Notes under the pieces: model-generated | What the model saw: only the letters and a program-made list of their open reading frames with translations | Databases searched by the model: none | Told to the model about the DNA's origin: nothing | NCBI RefSeq assembly: GCF_016950255.1 | Contig: NZ_JACGFN010000001.1 | Location: forward strand, 1,674,001 to 1,738,000 | Origin: Pectobacterium brasiliense | GTDB taxonomy: Bacteria; Pseudomonadota; Gammaproteobacteria; Enterobacterales; Enterobacteriaceae | Reading direction: 5' to 3' | Length of the DNA stretch: 64,000 nucleotides | Made by a program: the position numbers and the translations under genes | Shown: one piece after another, positions 43,791 through 53,622 of the stretch | Numbering within the stretch: position 1 is the stretch's first letter | Layout: the number at the start of each line of letters is the position of its first letter

Positions 43791-44828
43791 TTATTTACTG
43801 AACGCCGCCTGGAATACGGCCACCAGTGCATCATTCTGAGACTGGGTTAGCGTATGCCCTTTGGAGTCGATAAATTGCAGACTGCTACGGTTATCTAAAT
43901 CGCCGACCTGCAATTTGTAATCGCCGTTAGGCAGTTCAGGATTTTTCGCACCCAGGTCATCCCAGGTTCCGCCGCTCGGTGCACGATACGTCACGGAGAC
44001 AGACCCCTGCGGACGGCTGCGATCGTTAACCTTCATGCCGATTTTGTCCAACGCGACAGGCAGACGATCCCACACCACGGTATACGGACCGCGCACAATC
44101 AGCAGTGGCAAGCCAGTGTCATCCGCCCCGCTCTGCACATCCAGCGAACCAATGGTACGGTTTGCCAGCGCGTTTTCGCGTGCGGTTGCCTGAGTATCCA
44201 GACCATTACTGAGCACATTCAGCATCAGGCCGGTGTAGCGCTGAGCCTGATCGCCCTCCGTCACCGGCTGACCGTTCAACTGTAATCCCAGCAGTTTCAC
44301 GATCAGTGCGACCTGATAACCCTGCTGCTGCACGGAAATCTGATAACGCCCTTGATACGGAACGTCTTCATCTTCACGCGGCCATGAGATCCAGTCGGTC
44401 GTCAACGTTTGGCTGGCATCCTGACGGCTGGCAATGGTGAACGCCTTGTCTTGCAACACGCGGATAACCTGAGACCAGAGCTGGCTGTTTTGCGCGCTGT
44501 TTTCTAACAACAGCGTTGCCGTATCTCCTGAGATCTGGGTACGGGAACCATTCAACAAAGCCAATGGCTGCACTGGAGGACGGATATCCAGTTCCTTGCC
44601 GACCGCACCATTCAGGGTAACTGGCGGTATATCGAAATCCCCGTTCTGCACCGGTAAAATCATCCCGGCAGGCGTATTCAGCGCGTGTAGCGCCGGTGCC
44701 TTCAGATAGGATTCATCGCCACTGACCTGACGCTTATAGCGCTGATCGCTGGAACAAGCCGCCAGCAACATCACGAGTGATATGCCAACAACTTTCGCCA
44801 CCATAGACTTTTGTAATGAATAACTCAT
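43791..44828 (-). CDS. bamC: Outer-membrane assembly lipoprotein BamC
   Basis: BamC is a lipoprotein subunit of the BamABCDE machine that inserts beta-barrel proteins. The 345-residue protein has a lipobox LLAAC (Cys25), the unstructured N-terminal segment that binds BamD ([17 protein letters not shown]) and two helix-grip domains; the C-terminal [20 protein letters not shown] block is nearly identical to E. coli. It follows dapA by 16 bases on the same strand, the normal dapA-bamC operon. Confidence 0.96.
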   Translation of the reverse strand: MSYSLQKSMVAKVVGISLVMLLAACSSDQRYKRQVSGDESYLKAPALHALNTPAGMILPVQNGDFDIPPVTLNGAVGKELDIRPPVQPLALLNGSRTQISGDTATLLLENSAQNSQLWSQVIRVLQDKAFTIASRQDASQTLTTDWISWPREDEDVPYQGRYQISVQQQGYQVALIVKLLGLQLNGQPVTEGDQAQRYTGLMLNVLSNGLDTQATARENALANRTIGSLDVQSGADDTGLPLLIVRGPYTVVWDRLPVALDKIGMKVNDRSRPQGSVSVTYRAPSGGTWDDLGAKNPELPNGDYKLQVGDLDNRSSLQFIDSKGHTLTQSQNDALVAVFQAAFSK

Positions 44829-44844
44829 TAAATCTCCCTAACGA

Positions 44845-45723
44845 TTACAGCAAACCCGCTTGCTTAAGTGCTTGCCCCATCACCGTACGACCGGAATCGG
44901 TCAGCGGTGTCATCGGCAGGCGCAGCGTATCGGTCGCCATGAGTCCCAATTCCTTACAGGCCCACTTCACCGGAATAGGATTGGGTTCAACAAATAATTT
45001 CTGATGCAGTGGCATCAGGCGCTGATTTAAACGGCGCGCTTCAACAAAATTGCCCTGTGCCGCCAGCTTGCAAAGTTCCGCCATTTCACGCGCAGCAATG
45101 TTCGCCGTTACGGAAATCACACCGTTACCACCGAGTTGCATAAAGTCCAGACCGCTGGCGTCATCGCCGCTCAGCAAAATGAAGTCTTCACTAACCAGCT
45201 CTTGGATCTGGCTTACCCGACTTAAGTTCCCCGTCGCTTCTTTAATTGCGACAATATTTTTCACTTCGGACAAACGGGCAACGGTTTCCGGCAGCATGTC
45301 GCAGCCGGTGCGGGAAGGTACGTTATACAGGATTTGCGGCAGATCGGTATGCTCGGCAATCGCTTTGAAGTGCTGGTACAGGCCTTCCTGCGTCGGTTTA
45401 TTGTAGTACGGTGTGACCGTCAGGCAGCCAACAACGCCGGTGCCATGAAAGCGTTTAGTCAGTGAAACGCCTTCAGCGGTAGCATTCGCACCGGTTCCAG
45501 CGATGACAGGAATACGTCCGTCGCTCAGTTCCAGCGTCAACAGCACGACATCGCCATGTTCGTCATGGCTCAGCGTGGCTGATTCGCCCGTTGTGCCGAC
45601 AGAGACAATCGCCGATGTACCGCTAGCGACATGATAATCAATCAGTTTTTTCAAGCTCGCCCGATCGACAGCGCCTTTGGCGTCCATCGGCGTAACTAGC
45701 GCAACAATACTTCCCGTAAACAT
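44845..45723 (-). CDS. dapA: 4-hydroxy-tetrahydrodipicolinate synthase DapA
   Basis: DapA condenses pyruvate with aspartate semialdehyde, the first committed step to diaminopimelate and lysine. The 292-residue TIM barrel has the Schiff-base lysine Lys161 (IKEATGN), Tyr133 (LYNVPSRTG) and the [10 protein letters not shown] loop. ATG 45723 ([14 protein letters not shown]) is the conserved start; six upstream codons are not. The enzyme of enterobacteria is feedback-inhibited by lysine. The 440-base region upstream holds the hairpin-rich repeats and lies between dapA and divergent gcvR. Confidence 0.97.
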   Translation of the reverse strand: MFTGSIVALVTPMDAKGAVDRASLKKLIDYHVASGTSAIVSVGTTGESATLSHDEHGDVVLLTLELSDGRIPVIAGTGANATAEGVSLTKRFHGTGVVGCLTVTPYYNKPTQEGLYQHFKAIAEHTDLPQILYNVPSRTGCDMLPETVARLSEVKNIVAIKEATGNLSRVSQIQELVSEDFILLSGDDASGLDFMQLGGNGVISVTANIAAREMAELCKLAAQGNFVEARRLNQRLMPLHQKLFVEPNPIPVKWACKELGLMATDTLRLPMTPLTDSGRTVMGQALKQAGLL

Positions 45724-45900
45724 TGGCCATCCCCTCCACAAACAAGTGCTTCATGGTACTTTTGACCTCTATGCAAAAGCAAGCGGACAAGGGCGTTGTA
45801 GGTGCCTGACGCAGGTTTTTTTATGACGCAGCAAACGAAATTAAAAATGCTTCTGATGTTTTGGGGAAATAGGCTAGCAAGGATAGCCAACATGGCTCCC

Positions 45901-46110
45901 GTTTTTTACGGCGGGCTATCCCTGCCCGCCACCCTTCGGGCCGCCGCAAGCGGCGTTAAAAATTGCTCCCATTTTTTACGGTGGGCTATCCCTGCCCACC
46001 GCCCTTCGGGCCGCCGCGAGCGGCGTTAAAAATTGCTCCCGTTTTTTACGGCGGGCTATCCCTGCCCGCCGCCCTTCGGGCCGCCGCAAGCGGCGTTAAA
46101 AATTGCTCCA
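45901..46110 (+). repeat. Three tandem 70-bp hairpin-rich repeats
   Basis: Units at 45901-45970, 45971-46040 and 46041-46110 have an exact 70-base period. Each begins with a T-run and ACGG and folds into three hairpins: an 8-bp CGGCGGGC-type stem, a small stem capped by TTCG, and a CGCCG stem with a 4-base loop. Unit 2 changes the first stem to CGGTGGGC/GCCCACCG, so both arms changed together. They lie between divergent dapA and gcvR. No coding capacity. Confidence 0.9.
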
Positions 46111-46122
46111 GGCAATTTTTTA
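46098..46122 (+). terminator. Terminator-like hairpin closing the repeat array
   Basis: AAAAATTGC (46098-46106) pairs with GCAATTTTT (46112-46120) around a 5-base loop. It stands 44 bases before gcvR and could stop transcription entering from the repeats, in either direction. Confidence 0.55.
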
Positions 46123-46163
46123 TGTTTACCATGTGATTAATGGGAAAAAAGACAGGAAGCATG

Positions 46164-46715
46164 ATGTTGCCAAGCTCACAAGAACACTATCTGGTTATTA
46201 CCGCGCTGGGAGTCGATCGCCCCGGTATTGTCAATGCGATTACGCGCCACGTCAGTAGCTGTGGCTGCAACATCGAAGATAGCCGTCTTGCTATGCTGGG
46301 CAAAGAGTTCACCTTCATTATGCTGCTGTCCGGTAGCTGGAACGCGATAACGCTGATTGAATCAACCCTGCCGCTGAAAGGCGCGGAGATGGATTTGCTG
46401 ATCGTGATGAAGCGGACGGAGTCACAGGCTAGCCAACCAACCCCTTCTACTGTCTGGGTGAAGGTTGACGTTGCCGACTCCCCTCACATCATCGAACGTT
46501 TTACCGATTTGTTCGATTCTCACCAGCTAAACATTGCTGAGCTGGTTTCCAAAACCCAGCCTGCCGAGGGTGACAAACCGCCGCAGCTGTATATTCAGAT
46601 TGCCGCACACAGTTCTGCCACGCTGGATAGCTCAATTATTGAGCCAGCTTTTCATCAGCTATGTACAGAATTGCACGCACAAGGCAGTATTAGCGTCGTT
46701 AACTATGCCCAATAG
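46164..46715 (+). CDS. gcvR: Glycine-cleavage repressor accessory protein GcvR
   Basis: GcvR binds GcvA and makes it a repressor of the gcvTHP operon when glycine is low. The 183-residue protein has two ACT domains: the first opens YLVITALGVDRPGIVNAI and continues SSCGCNIEDSRLAMLG, the second VDVADSPHIIERFTDLFDS. ATG 46164 (MLPSSQEH) has aggaag at a good distance and fits E. coli GcvR; ATG 46161 is too close and ATG 46140 lacks a ribosome site. bcp follows in the same direction. Confidence 0.93.
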   Translation: MLPSSQEHYLVITALGVDRPGIVNAITRHVSSCGCNIEDSRLAMLGKEFTFIMLLSGSWNAITLIESTLPLKGAEMDLLIVMKRTESQASQPTPSTVWVKVDVADSPHIIERFTDLFDSHQLNIAELVSKTQPAEGDKPPQLYIQIAAHSSATLDSSIIEPAFHQLCTELHAQGSISVVNYAQ

Positions 46716-46777
46716 CATAACGCTGAAAGATTATGGGTATATCCACAGCATGAAGAGAAACAAGACGGAGAGTCGTG

Positions 46778-47245
46778 ATGAACACACTGAAAGCCGGTGA
46801 TATTGCACCGAAATTTAGCTTGCCCGACCAAGATGGCGAACAAGTAAATTTAACCGACTTCCAGGGACAGAAAGTGTTGGTGTATTTCTACCCTAAAGCG
46901 ATGACGCCAGGATGCACCGTTCAGGCCTGCGGCCTGCGCGATAATATGGACGATTTGAAAAAACATGGCGTTGAAGTTCTCGGTATTAGCACGGACAAAT
47001 CAGAAAAACTGTCCCGCTTCGTCGAGAAAGAAGTCTTAAATTTCACGCTGCTTTCTGATGAAGATCATCAGGTTTCAGAAGGATTTGGCGTTTGGGGAGA
47101 AAAAACCTTCATGGGGAAAACCTATGACGGTATTCATCGCATCAGCTTCTTGATCGACGAAAACGGCAAGGTAGAGAAGGTTTTTGACGACTTCAAAACC
47201 AGCAACCACCACGACATCGTTCTCGATTATCTGAAAAACGCCTGA
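46778..47245 (+). CDS. bcp: Thiol peroxidase Bcp (peroxiredoxin BCP/PrxQ)
   Basis: Bcp reduces peroxides using thioredoxin. The 155-residue protein has PKAMTPGCTVQACGLRD with the peroxidatic cysteine (Cys46) and the resolving cysteine five residues on. ATG 46778 (MNTLKAGDIAPKFSLPDQDG) matches E. coli; the preceding GTG codon is not needed. It pairs with gcvR as in E. coli, and a terminator follows. Confidence 0.96.
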   Translation: MNTLKAGDIAPKFSLPDQDGEQVNLTDFQGQKVLVYFYPKAMTPGCTVQACGLRDNMDDLKKHGVEVLGISTDKSEKLSRFVEKEVLNFTLLSDEDHQVSEGFGVWGEKTFMGKTYDGIHRISFLIDENGKVEKVFDDFKTSNHHDIVLDYLKNA

Positions 47246-47266
47246 CTCGCGGTTTTCAGCTCGTCC

Positions 47267-47296
47267 ACCGGCACCGTCATACGTGCCGGTTTTTCC
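47267..47296 (+). terminator. Terminator after bcp
   Basis: ACCGGCAC (47267-47274) pairs with GTGCCGGT (47283-47290), followed by TTTTTCC. Confidence 0.85.
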
Positions 47297-47414
47297 TGCC
47301 ATTCTCTCTCTTCACCACGTTTTTCCCGCTCGGGCATTTCTTTGTCTGCCATCGCTGGCTAAGATAGTCAGCAGAATGTTTTCACGTTAGCTGTTGATAA
47401 GGTTATCTTCCGTT

Positions 47415-48878
47415 ATGTCTATTCGGTTAAGAAAAACGGTCATGTCCGTCCTGTTTGGGACATTACTGGCTGGCAACCTGCTTCCTGCTCAGGCCGACAC
47501 GCAGGATCGGCTGCCGGATATCGGCACCACCGCCGGCGGTACGCTCAGTATCAATCAGGAGCTGGCAATGGGCGATTTTTACGTCCGCCAACTGCGGGCG
47601 GGTGCGCCGCTTATCAACGATCCGCTGCTGTCCAATTACATTAACCAGCTAGGCAACAGATTGGTCAAACAGGCCGATTCGGTGCGTACGCCGTTCCATT
47701 TTTACCTAATCCGCAATGATGACATCAACGCCTTCGCCTTCTTCGGCGGCAACGTGGTACTGCATTCCGCGCTGTTCCGCTATGCCGACAGCGAAAGCGA
47801 GCTGGCCTCAGTGCTGGCACATGAAATCTCTCACGTTACCCAGCGCCATCTGGCGCGCAGCATGGAATCACAGCAGCGTAGCGCCCCGCTCACCTGGGTG
47901 GGCGCACTCGGTTCTATTCTGCTGGCGATGGCCAACCCACAGTTGGGGATGGCGGCGCTCAGCGGTACGCTGGCGGGCGCGCAGCAGGGCATGATTACGT
48001 TCACGCAGTCAAACGAACAGGAAGCCGACCGCATCGGTATTCAGGTATTGCAGCGCGCGGGCTTTGATCCGCAGGCCATGCCGAATTTCCTGCAAAAGCT
48101 GGCGGATCAATCACGCTATGCTTCCAGGCCGCCGGAAATGTTGCTGACTCACCCCTTGCCGGAAAGCCGCCTGTCCGATGCCCGCAACCGCGCTAACCAG
48201 ATGCGCTCAACGCCGGTGCAATCTTCTCAGGATTTCCTGTTCGCCAAAATACGCACCTTTGGTATGTATGGCTCACCGGAACGTCCGCTGAACAACGATC
48301 TGCTGGAGCAATGGGAAAAAGGCAACGTGCGAGAGCAACTGGCCGCGAAATATGGCCGTGCGATACAGCTTTATCAGGCGAAGAAGTACGATGAAGCCCG
48401 TAATGTGCTGCAACCGCTGCTAAGCAGCGCGCCTGAAAATCCGTGGTTTCTGGATATGATGACTGATATCGATCTGGGACAAAGCCGTGCGACACAGGCT
48501 ATCGCCCGTTTACAAAACGTGCCCGGAATGCAGGCGAACCCAGTACTTCAGCTTAATCTGGCGAATGCCTATGTGGAAGGGAAACAGCCCGCTGCCGCCA
48601 GCAAAATACTGTATCGCCACACCTACACACACCCTGACGATTCAAACGGCTGGGATCTGCTGGCGCAAGCCGCAGCAGCCCAAGGACAGCGGGCAGAAGA
48701 ACTGGCCGCGCGAGCGGAGAGTCTGGCCCTCAGCGGCCAGCTCGATCAATCCATTCGGTTACTGAGCAACGCGAGTTCACTGGTTAAATTGGGAAGTCTG
48801 GAACAGGCGCGTTACGACGCCCGCATTGACCAGCTCCGCCAGTTGCAGCAGCGCTTCCGCCAGTACCAGAAATCCTGA
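47415..48878 (+). CDS. bepA: Periplasmic beta-barrel assembly protease/chaperone BepA
   Basis: BepA checks outer-membrane protein assembly, helping LptD mature or degrading stalled BamA and LptD. The 487-residue protein has a signal peptide (about 1-28, ending PAQA), an M48 zinc-protease domain with HEISH at 136-140 (same number as in E. coli) and the downstream EQEADRIGI, then a C-terminal TPR domain from about residue 310. ATG 47415 gives the E. coli length; a TTG seven codons earlier is unlikely. yfgD follows after 14 bases. Confidence 0.96.
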   Translation: MSIRLRKTVMSVLFGTLLAGNLLPAQADTQDRLPDIGTTAGGTLSINQELAMGDFYVRQLRAGAPLINDPLLSNYINQLGNRLVKQADSVRTPFHFYLIRNDDINAFAFFGGNVVLHSALFRYADSESELASVLAHEISHVTQRHLARSMESQQRSAPLTWVGALGSILLAMANPQLGMAALSGTLAGAQQGMITFTQSNEQEADRIGIQVLQRAGFDPQAMPNFLQKLADQSRYASRPPEMLLTHPLPESRLSDARNRANQMRSTPVQSSQDFLFAKIRTFGMYGSPERPLNNDLLEQWEKGNVREQLAAKYGRAIQLYQAKKYDEARNVLQPLLSSAPENPWFLDMMTDIDLGQSRATQAIARLQNVPGMQANPVLQLNLANAYVEGKQPAAASKILYRHTYTHPDDSNGWDLLAQAAAAQGQRAEELAARAESLALSGQLDQSIRLLSNASSLVKLGSLEQARYDARIDQLRQLQQRFRQYQKS

Positions 48879-48892
48879 TAAGGAGTATGACG

Positions 48893-49270
48893 ATGACACC
48901 GTCCTCAACCCAAACACCTGTGACGATTTACCACAACCCGCGCTGCTCCAAGAGCCGCGAAACGCTGGCACTGTTGCAAGAACACAATATTACGCCCAAC
49001 GTCGTGCTCTATCTCGACACGCCGCCCGACGCCGCAACGCTGGCTCAGCTTATCAAGCAGTTGGGCTTTACTGGCGCACGAGAATTGATGAGAACCAAAG
49101 AAGAAATTTATCAGCAGTTGGGGCTGGCCGACGCCTCACTAACGGAAGCGCAGCTGATTCAGGCGATGATCGATAATCCGAAGCTCATCGAGCGACCTAT
49201 CGTCGTGGCACAAGGTCAGGCACGTATTGGCCGTCCGCCGGAACAAGTGCTGGAAATACTGCCGCGGTAA
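48893..49270 (+). CDS. yfgD: YfgD, ArsC-like glutaredoxin-dependent reductase family
   Basis: A 125-residue ArsC-family protein with the catalytic cysteine in IYHNPRCSKSRETL and the arginine region LIERPIVV. E. coli YfgD is annotated as a putative oxidoreductase; arsenate activity is not shown, and no ars genes are nearby. ATG 48893 has aggag seven bases before it; the ATG at 48887 is only one base from it. It is co-transcribed with bepA and convergent with hda. Confidence 0.92.
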   Translation: MTPSSTQTPVTIYHNPRCSKSRETLALLQEHNITPNVVLYLDTPPDAATLAQLIKQLGFTGARELMRTKEEIYQQLGLADASLTEAQLIQAMIDNPKLIERPIVVAQGQARIGRPPEQVLEILPR

Positions 49271-49307
49271 GCGATCCTCAACGACGATCGTTAGTAAAGA
49301 TCGTCAA

Positions 49308-50009
49308 CTACAGCCCGAGGATCTCTTTCACAAAAGGAATGGTCAGCTTGCGCTGTGCAGTGATGGAAGCATGGTCGAGCTGATCGAGCGTCATAAATAA
49401 CGTACGCATTTCCCGATCCAGACGCTTAAGCAGAAAACGGCTGACGTCTTCCGGCAATTCGAACCCGCGCAGTCTGGCACGCAGCTGTAGCGCCTCCCCT
49501 TTTTCGTCATCCGACAGCGGCTGCAACTTGTAGATTTGTCCCCAATCAAGGCGAGAAGCCAGATCGGGCAGACGTAAATTCAGCTGACGCGGCGGACGAT
49601 CGCCAGTAATCAACAGCCGGGCACGCCCTGTTTCCTGAATGCGGTTATACAAATTAAACACCGCCATTTCCCACTCTTCATCGCCCGCAATCGATTCGAT
49701 GTTATCGATACACACCAGCGCCAGTTGCTCCATCCCTTCCAGCACATCGGGTACAAAGTAGGCACGTTTATCCAAAGGCACATAGCCCACCGCACGTTCC
49801 AGACGCGACAATTCGGCGCAGGCAGCATGCAGCAGATGGCTGCGCCCGCCCCCTTCGCGTGACCAGAAATAGATGTAGCTACCATGCTCCTGATACAAAG
49901 CATTATTGACGGCGGCAAGAAGAGACGCGTTTTCACCCGGATAGAAACTGGCAAATGTTTCGTCATCGGGTAAGTAGAGTGGCAATGAAAGCTGTGCCGG
50001 CGTGTTCAG
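49308..50009 (-). CDS. hda: DnaA inactivator Hda, CTG start
   Basis: Hda, with the DNA-loaded beta clamp, makes DnaA hydrolyse its ATP and so prevents re-initiation. The 233-residue AAA+ protein has the clamp-binding motif QLSLPLYL near the N-terminus, the P-loop-like [21 protein letters not shown] and the arginine-finger region [10 protein letters not shown]. There is no ATG/GTG/TTG start in a fitting place, but CTG at 50009 lies three bases behind GAGGTG and yields exactly the E. coli length (MLNTPAQ); E. coli hda also uses CTG. It follows uraA by 105 bases on the same strand. Confidence 0.93.
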   Translation of the reverse strand: MNTPAQLSLPLYLPDDETFASFYPGENASLLAAVNNALYQEHGSYIYFWSREGGGRSHLLHAACAELSRLERAVGYVPLDKRAYFVPDVLEGMEQLALVCIDNIESIAGDEEWEMAVFNLYNRIQETGRARLLITGDRPPRQLNLRLPDLASRLDWGQIYKLQPLSDDEKGEALQLRARLRGFELPEDVSRFLLKRLDREMRTLFMTLDQLDHASITAQRKLTIPFVKEILGL

Positions 50010-50064
50010 AATCACCTCAAGCAAAACGGGCAGGAAACGGATCGAGTTTATCACAGAAACCGGC

Positions 50065-50101
50065 CCCTGTTGAGGACGCGATACGCACGGCCTCAACAGG
50101 G
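50065..50101 (-). other. Long-stem hairpin between uraA and hda
   Basis: CCCTGTTGAGG (50065-50075) and CCTCAACAGGG (50091-50101) form a perfect 11-bp stem with a 15-base loop. No T-run follows on the minus strand, so it may partly terminate or stabilise the uraA message before hda. Confidence 0.6.
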
Positions 50102-50114
50102 CGAAATAACGCGG

Positions 50115-51404
50115 TTATGAACGCGCGTCGTTCTCTTCCGGCGCATCGAGAATCTCTTCCTCTTTGCGGAACAGGCTGATGACCTTAAACACCAGACTCA
50201 TGCCGATACCGACAACCGTCGCCAGCGCCATGCCCTTCAGTTCAGTCGAGCCCAGATGCACTTTCGCGCCGCTGACACCGATGATCAGAATCACGGAGGT
50301 CAGGATCAGGTTCTGCGCTTTGTTGTAATCCACTTTGGATTCAATCAGCACGCGAATACCGGATGCACCTATTACGCCATACAGCAGCAGCGACACGCCG
50401 CCCATAACAGGAACTGGTACAGCCTGAATCGCCGCCGCCAGTTTACCCACGCAGGAGAGAAGAATCGCCAGGATCGCCGCACCGCCGATCACCCAGGTGC
50501 TGTACACTTTGGTAATCGCCAGTACGCCGATATTTTCGCCGTAAGTCGTGTTCGGCGTAGAGCCAAAGAAGCCGGACAGCACGGTAGAAATGCCGTTGGC
50601 GAACATGGAACGGTGCAGCCCCGGTTCACGCATCAGGTCTTTCTTCACGATATTCGCCGTCACCACCAGGTGACCAACGTGTTCCGCAATCACCACCAGA
50701 GCCGCAGGCAGAATAGCCAGAATGGCAAACCACTCAAAACGTGGCGTATAGAATGTCGGCATCGCGAACCAATGTGCTTCACGAATCGGAGTCAAATCCA
50801 CCACGCCCAGCGCGAACGACAGCGCATAGCCCGCCAGTACCCCGATCAGAATCGGGATGATCGCCAGAAAGCCGCGAAACAGCACCGAACCCAGAATGGT
50901 GATCGCCAGCGTCGCCAGTGAAATCGTCACCGCGGTAGAATCGACAGAAGTGCCATCGGCAGGCAGCAACCCAGCCATTCCTGCTGCGACACCCGCCAGT
51001 TCAAGACCGATAACGGCGACAATCGCCCCCATCGCCGCAGGCGGAAACAGCACATTCAGCCAGCCAGTGCCCGCTTTCTTAACAATCAGCGCCACCAGAC
51101 AGAACAACACGCCGCACATAATGAAGCCACCCAGTGCAACTTCATACCCAAGCGGCAACAGCAGCAAAACCGGGGAAATAAATGCGAAGCTCGATCCCAG
51201 ATACGCCGGGATTTTTCCCTTACAAATGAATAAATAAAGCAGCGTCCCCACACCGTTGAATAACAGTACGGTTGCCGGATTGATCTTGAACAGAATGGGT
51301 ACCAGAACGGTAGCGCCAAACATCGCGAACAGATGCTGGAAACTCAACGGGATGGTTTGTAACAAGGGTGGTCGTTCACTTACCCCGATGGCGCGACGAG
51401 TCAT
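50115..51404 (-). CDS. uraA: Uracil:proton symporter UraA
   Basis: A 429-residue nucleobase transporter (NCS2/UapA fold, 14 segments). Motifs include LSFQHLFAMFGATVLVPIL, the substrate region AEHVGHLVVTANIV and STPNTTYGENIGVLAIT, and VPVPVMGGVSLLLYGVI. ATG 51404 (MTRRAIGVSERPP) is the E. coli-like start and follows GAGGA; two upstream codons (TTG AAG) are not needed. It lies downstream of upp, its usual operon partner, past the upp terminator, so read-through or a second promoter must supply it. Confidence 0.96.
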   Translation of the reverse strand: MTRRAIGVSERPPLLQTIPLSFQHLFAMFGATVLVPILFKINPATVLLFNGVGTLLYLFICKGKIPAYLGSSFAFISPVLLLLPLGYEVALGGFIMCGVLFCLVALIVKKAGTGWLNVLFPPAAMGAIVAVIGLELAGVAAGMAGLLPADGTSVDSTAVTISLATLAITILGSVLFRGFLAIIPILIGVLAGYALSFALGVVDLTPIREAHWFAMPTFYTPRFEWFAILAILPAALVVIAEHVGHLVVTANIVKKDLMREPGLHRSMFANGISTVLSGFFGSTPNTTYGENIGVLAITKVYSTWVIGGAAILAILLSCVGKLAAAIQAVPVPVMGGVSLLLYGVIGASGIRVLIESKVDYNKAQNLILTSVILIIGVSGAKVHLGSTELKGMALATVVGIGMSLVFKVISLFRKEEEILDAPEENDARS

Positions 51405-51585
51405 CTTCAATATCCTCTGTAATGTTGCTATTTATGTGTGCAGGTAGACCCACACTTCTTATGACAGCCAGACGCATCCCGCCCCACCGTAGTGAAGCAG
51501 GAATATGTTGACTGCTGATGTATAAAAGAACCGCGTGTGACGTAACACAGGCCGTGGCGCGCCATAGGAAATACTTAGGTTTACG

Positions 51586-51615
51586 CCAAAAAAAAGCCGA
51601 CTATCAAGTCGGCTT
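51586..51615 (-). terminator. Terminator/attenuator after upp
   Basis: AAGCCGACT (51594-51602) pairs with AGTCGGCTT (51607-51615), loop 4. On the minus strand the stem is followed by eight T's. It sits 5 bases past the upp stop and limits read-through to uraA. Confidence 0.9.
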
Positions 51616-51620
51616 ACCTG

Positions 51621-52247
51621 TTATTTCGTACCAAATATTTTATCGCCCGCATCACCCAGGCCCGGCATGATGTAACCCTGCTCGTTGAGGCCTTTATCGA
51701 TGGATGCCGTGTAAAGCTCAACATCTGGATGGGCTTTTTCCAGTGCGGCAATCCCTTCTGGAGCAGCAACCAACACCAGCACCTTAATGCTGTGACAACC
51801 CGCTTTTTTCAGCAGATCGATCGTCGCGATCATTGAGCCACCGGTTGCCAGCATAGGGTCAACCACCAGCGCCATGCGCTCTTCGATATTGGAAACCAGC
51901 TTCTGGAAATAAGGAACAGGCTCCAGCGTCTCTTCATCACGGTAGATGCCGACAACGCTGATACGCGCGCTAGGGACATTTTCCAGCACGCCTTCCATCA
52001 TCCCCAACCCTGCACGCAGAATCGGTACGACGGTAATTTTCTTGCCCTTGATCTGATCGACTTCAACCGGACCGCACCAGCCATCAATGGTGACTTTTTC
52101 GGTTGCCAGGTCAGCCGTCGCTTCGTAAGTCAGCAAACTTCCCACTTCGGAAGCCAGCTCACGAAAACGCTTCGTGCTAATATCGTTCTCACGCATCAAA
52201 CCCAGTTTGTGTTTGACGAGTGGGTGTTTCACCTCGACGATCTTCAT
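51621..52247 (-). CDS. upp: Uracil phosphoribosyltransferase Upp
   Basis: Upp makes UMP from uracil and PRPP in the salvage pathway. The 208-residue protein has the PRPP loop [20 protein letters not shown] and the uracil-binding [20 protein letters not shown] 52247 ([20 protein letters not shown]) gives the E. coli length. A dispersed copy of the hairpin repeat lies about 45 bases upstream, inside the probable leader. Confidence 0.97.
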   Translation of the reverse strand: MKIVEVKHPLVKHKLGLMRENDISTKRFRELASEVGSLLTYEATADLATEKVTIDGWCGPVEVDQIKGKKITVVPILRAGLGMMEGVLENVPSARISVVGIYRDEETLEPVPYFQKLVSNIEERMALVVDPMLATGGSMIATIDLLKKAGCHSIKVLVLVAAPEGIAALEKAHPDVELYTASIDKGLNEQGYIMPGLGDAGDKIFGTK

Positions 52248-52290
52248 CATTATCTCCCCATCGGCTAGTGGACGGACAAAAACGCCAAAC

Positions 52291-52356
52291 GCGTTTTTAA
52301 ACACCGCTTGCGGCGGCCCGCAGGGCGGCGGGCACGAGAGCCCGTCGTAAAAAAAA
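52291..52356 (-). repeat. Single dispersed copy of the 70-bp hairpin repeat
   Basis: On the minus strand this stretch follows the unit found before gcvR: T-run, ACG, GCCCGCC arm, GCCC-TGCG-GGC small stem, CCGCCGCAAGCGG, then GTTTAAAAA. The arms are slightly diverged. It lies 44 bases upstream of the upp start. Confidence 0.8.
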
Positions 52357-52471
52357 TCGCGGGATTATACCGCCTTTTTTACTTAGCGCCATATGATTAA
52401 GCCTGATCCAGATCAACCGAGGAGAGAAATTGTCGCCATTGACGAAAAATAGCCAGCCAATGACTCATCAC

Positions 52472-52487
52472 TCGCAAACGATTGCCT
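52472..52487 (+). promoter_or_regulatory. PurR operator upstream of purM
   Basis: TCGCAAACGATTGCCT matches the PurR consensus ANGCAANCGNTTNCNT at every fixed position but the first. It lies 98 bases before purM, as expected for the PurR-regulated purMN operon. Confidence 0.8.
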
Positions 52488-52584
52488 ACACTGTTAGAAT
52501 TAGCGCGCACTATTTTTACCACAGTATGTTTTCTAAATACCGTGTTTTCTGAATACGACCCGTAACCTTCGTGGGGACTCAGCA

Positions 52585-53622
52585 GTGACCGACAAAACCT
52601 CTCTCAGCTATAAAGACGCAGGCGTGGATATCGATGCGGGTAATGCATTGGTAGACCGTATCAAAGGTGTAGTGAAACAGACCCGTCGCCCGGAAGTTAT
52701 GGGTGGATTGGGTGGTTTCGGTGCCTTGTGCGCCTTACCGCAAAAATACCGCGAACCGATTCTGGTTTCCGGCACTGACGGAGTCGGCACCAAACTGCGC
52801 CTGGCGATGGATCTAAAACGCCACGATACGATTGGTATCGATCTGGTTGCAATGTGCGTGAACGACCTGGTCGTTCAGGGCGCTGAACCACTGTTCTTCC
52901 TCGACTATTACGCCACGGGCAAGCTGGATGTTGACACCGCTGCCAGTGTGATTACCGGTATCGCGGAAGGCTGTAAGCAATCAGGCTGTGCGCTGGTCGG
53001 TGGTGAAACCGCCGAAATGCCGGGGATGTATCACGGTGAAGACTACGACGTTGCCGGCTTCTGCGTCGGTGTCGTAGAAAAATCAGAAATTATTGACGGC
53101 AGCAAAGTGCAGAACGGCGATGTTCTGGTTGCCCTCGCTTCTAGCGGCCCGCACTCAAACGGCTATTCGCTGGTGCGCAAAGTGCTCGAAGTCAGCAAGA
53201 CCGATCCAGAGCAGTTCGAGCTGGAAGGCAAATCACTAGCCGATCACCTGCTGGCTCCGACCAAAATCTACGTGAAATCTATACTGTCCCTGATTGAGAA
53301 AGTCGATGTCCACGCCATTTCTCACCTGACCGGCGGCGGCTTCTGGGAAAATATCCCGCGCGTGCTGCCAGAAGGCATGCAGGCGACAATCGACGAATCC
53401 AGCTGGCAATGGCCTGCCGTTTTCAACTGGCTGCAACAGGCCGGTAATGTCAGCCGTCACGAAATGTATCGTACTTTCAACTGCGGTGTTGGTATGATCA
53501 TCGCACTGCCAGCCGAACAGGCAGACGAGGCCGTTGCATTACTCAACAGCAGCGGCGAAAACGCATGGAAAATCGGCGTCATTACTCAAACCGATGCCGG
53601 AGACGCAGTGGTTATTAACTGA
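52585..53622 (+). CDS. purM: AIR synthetase PurM
   Basis: PurM closes the imidazole ring, making AIR from FGAM with ATP (step 5 of purine synthesis). The 345-residue protein has the family blocks [47 protein letters not shown] and [16 protein letters not shown]. The start is GTG 52585 behind gggga. The stop overlaps the purN start (TGATG), so the two are coupled. A PurR operator lies upstream. Confidence 0.97.
   Translation: MTDKTSLSYKDAGVDIDAGNALVDRIKGVVKQTRRPEVMGGLGGFGALCALPQKYREPILVSGTDGVGTKLRLAMDLKRHDTIGIDLVAMCVNDLVVQGAEPLFFLDYYATGKLDVDTAASVITGIAEGCKQSGCALVGGETAEMPGMYHGEDYDVAGFCVGVVEKSEIIDGSKVQNGDVLVALASSGPHSNGYSLVRKVLEVSKTDPEQFELEGKSLADHLLAPTKIYVKSILSLIEKVDVHAISHLTGGGFWENIPRVLPEGMQATIDESSWQWPAVFNWLQQAGNVSRHEMYRTFNCGVGMIIALPAEQADEAVALLNSSGENAWKIGVITQTDAGDAVVIN

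Noticed and set aside
45901..46110. Tandem repeats considered as a CRISPR array
   Set aside because: The 70-bp units follow one another with no unique spacers, and no cas genes are nearby.
48887..48892. ATG at 48887 as the yfgD start
   Set aside because: Only one base separates it from the aggag ribosome site; the ATG at 48893 has normal spacing.
50256..50921. 221-residue plus-strand frame over uraA
   Set aside because: Antisense to uraA; extreme Arg/His/Gln content and no start signals.
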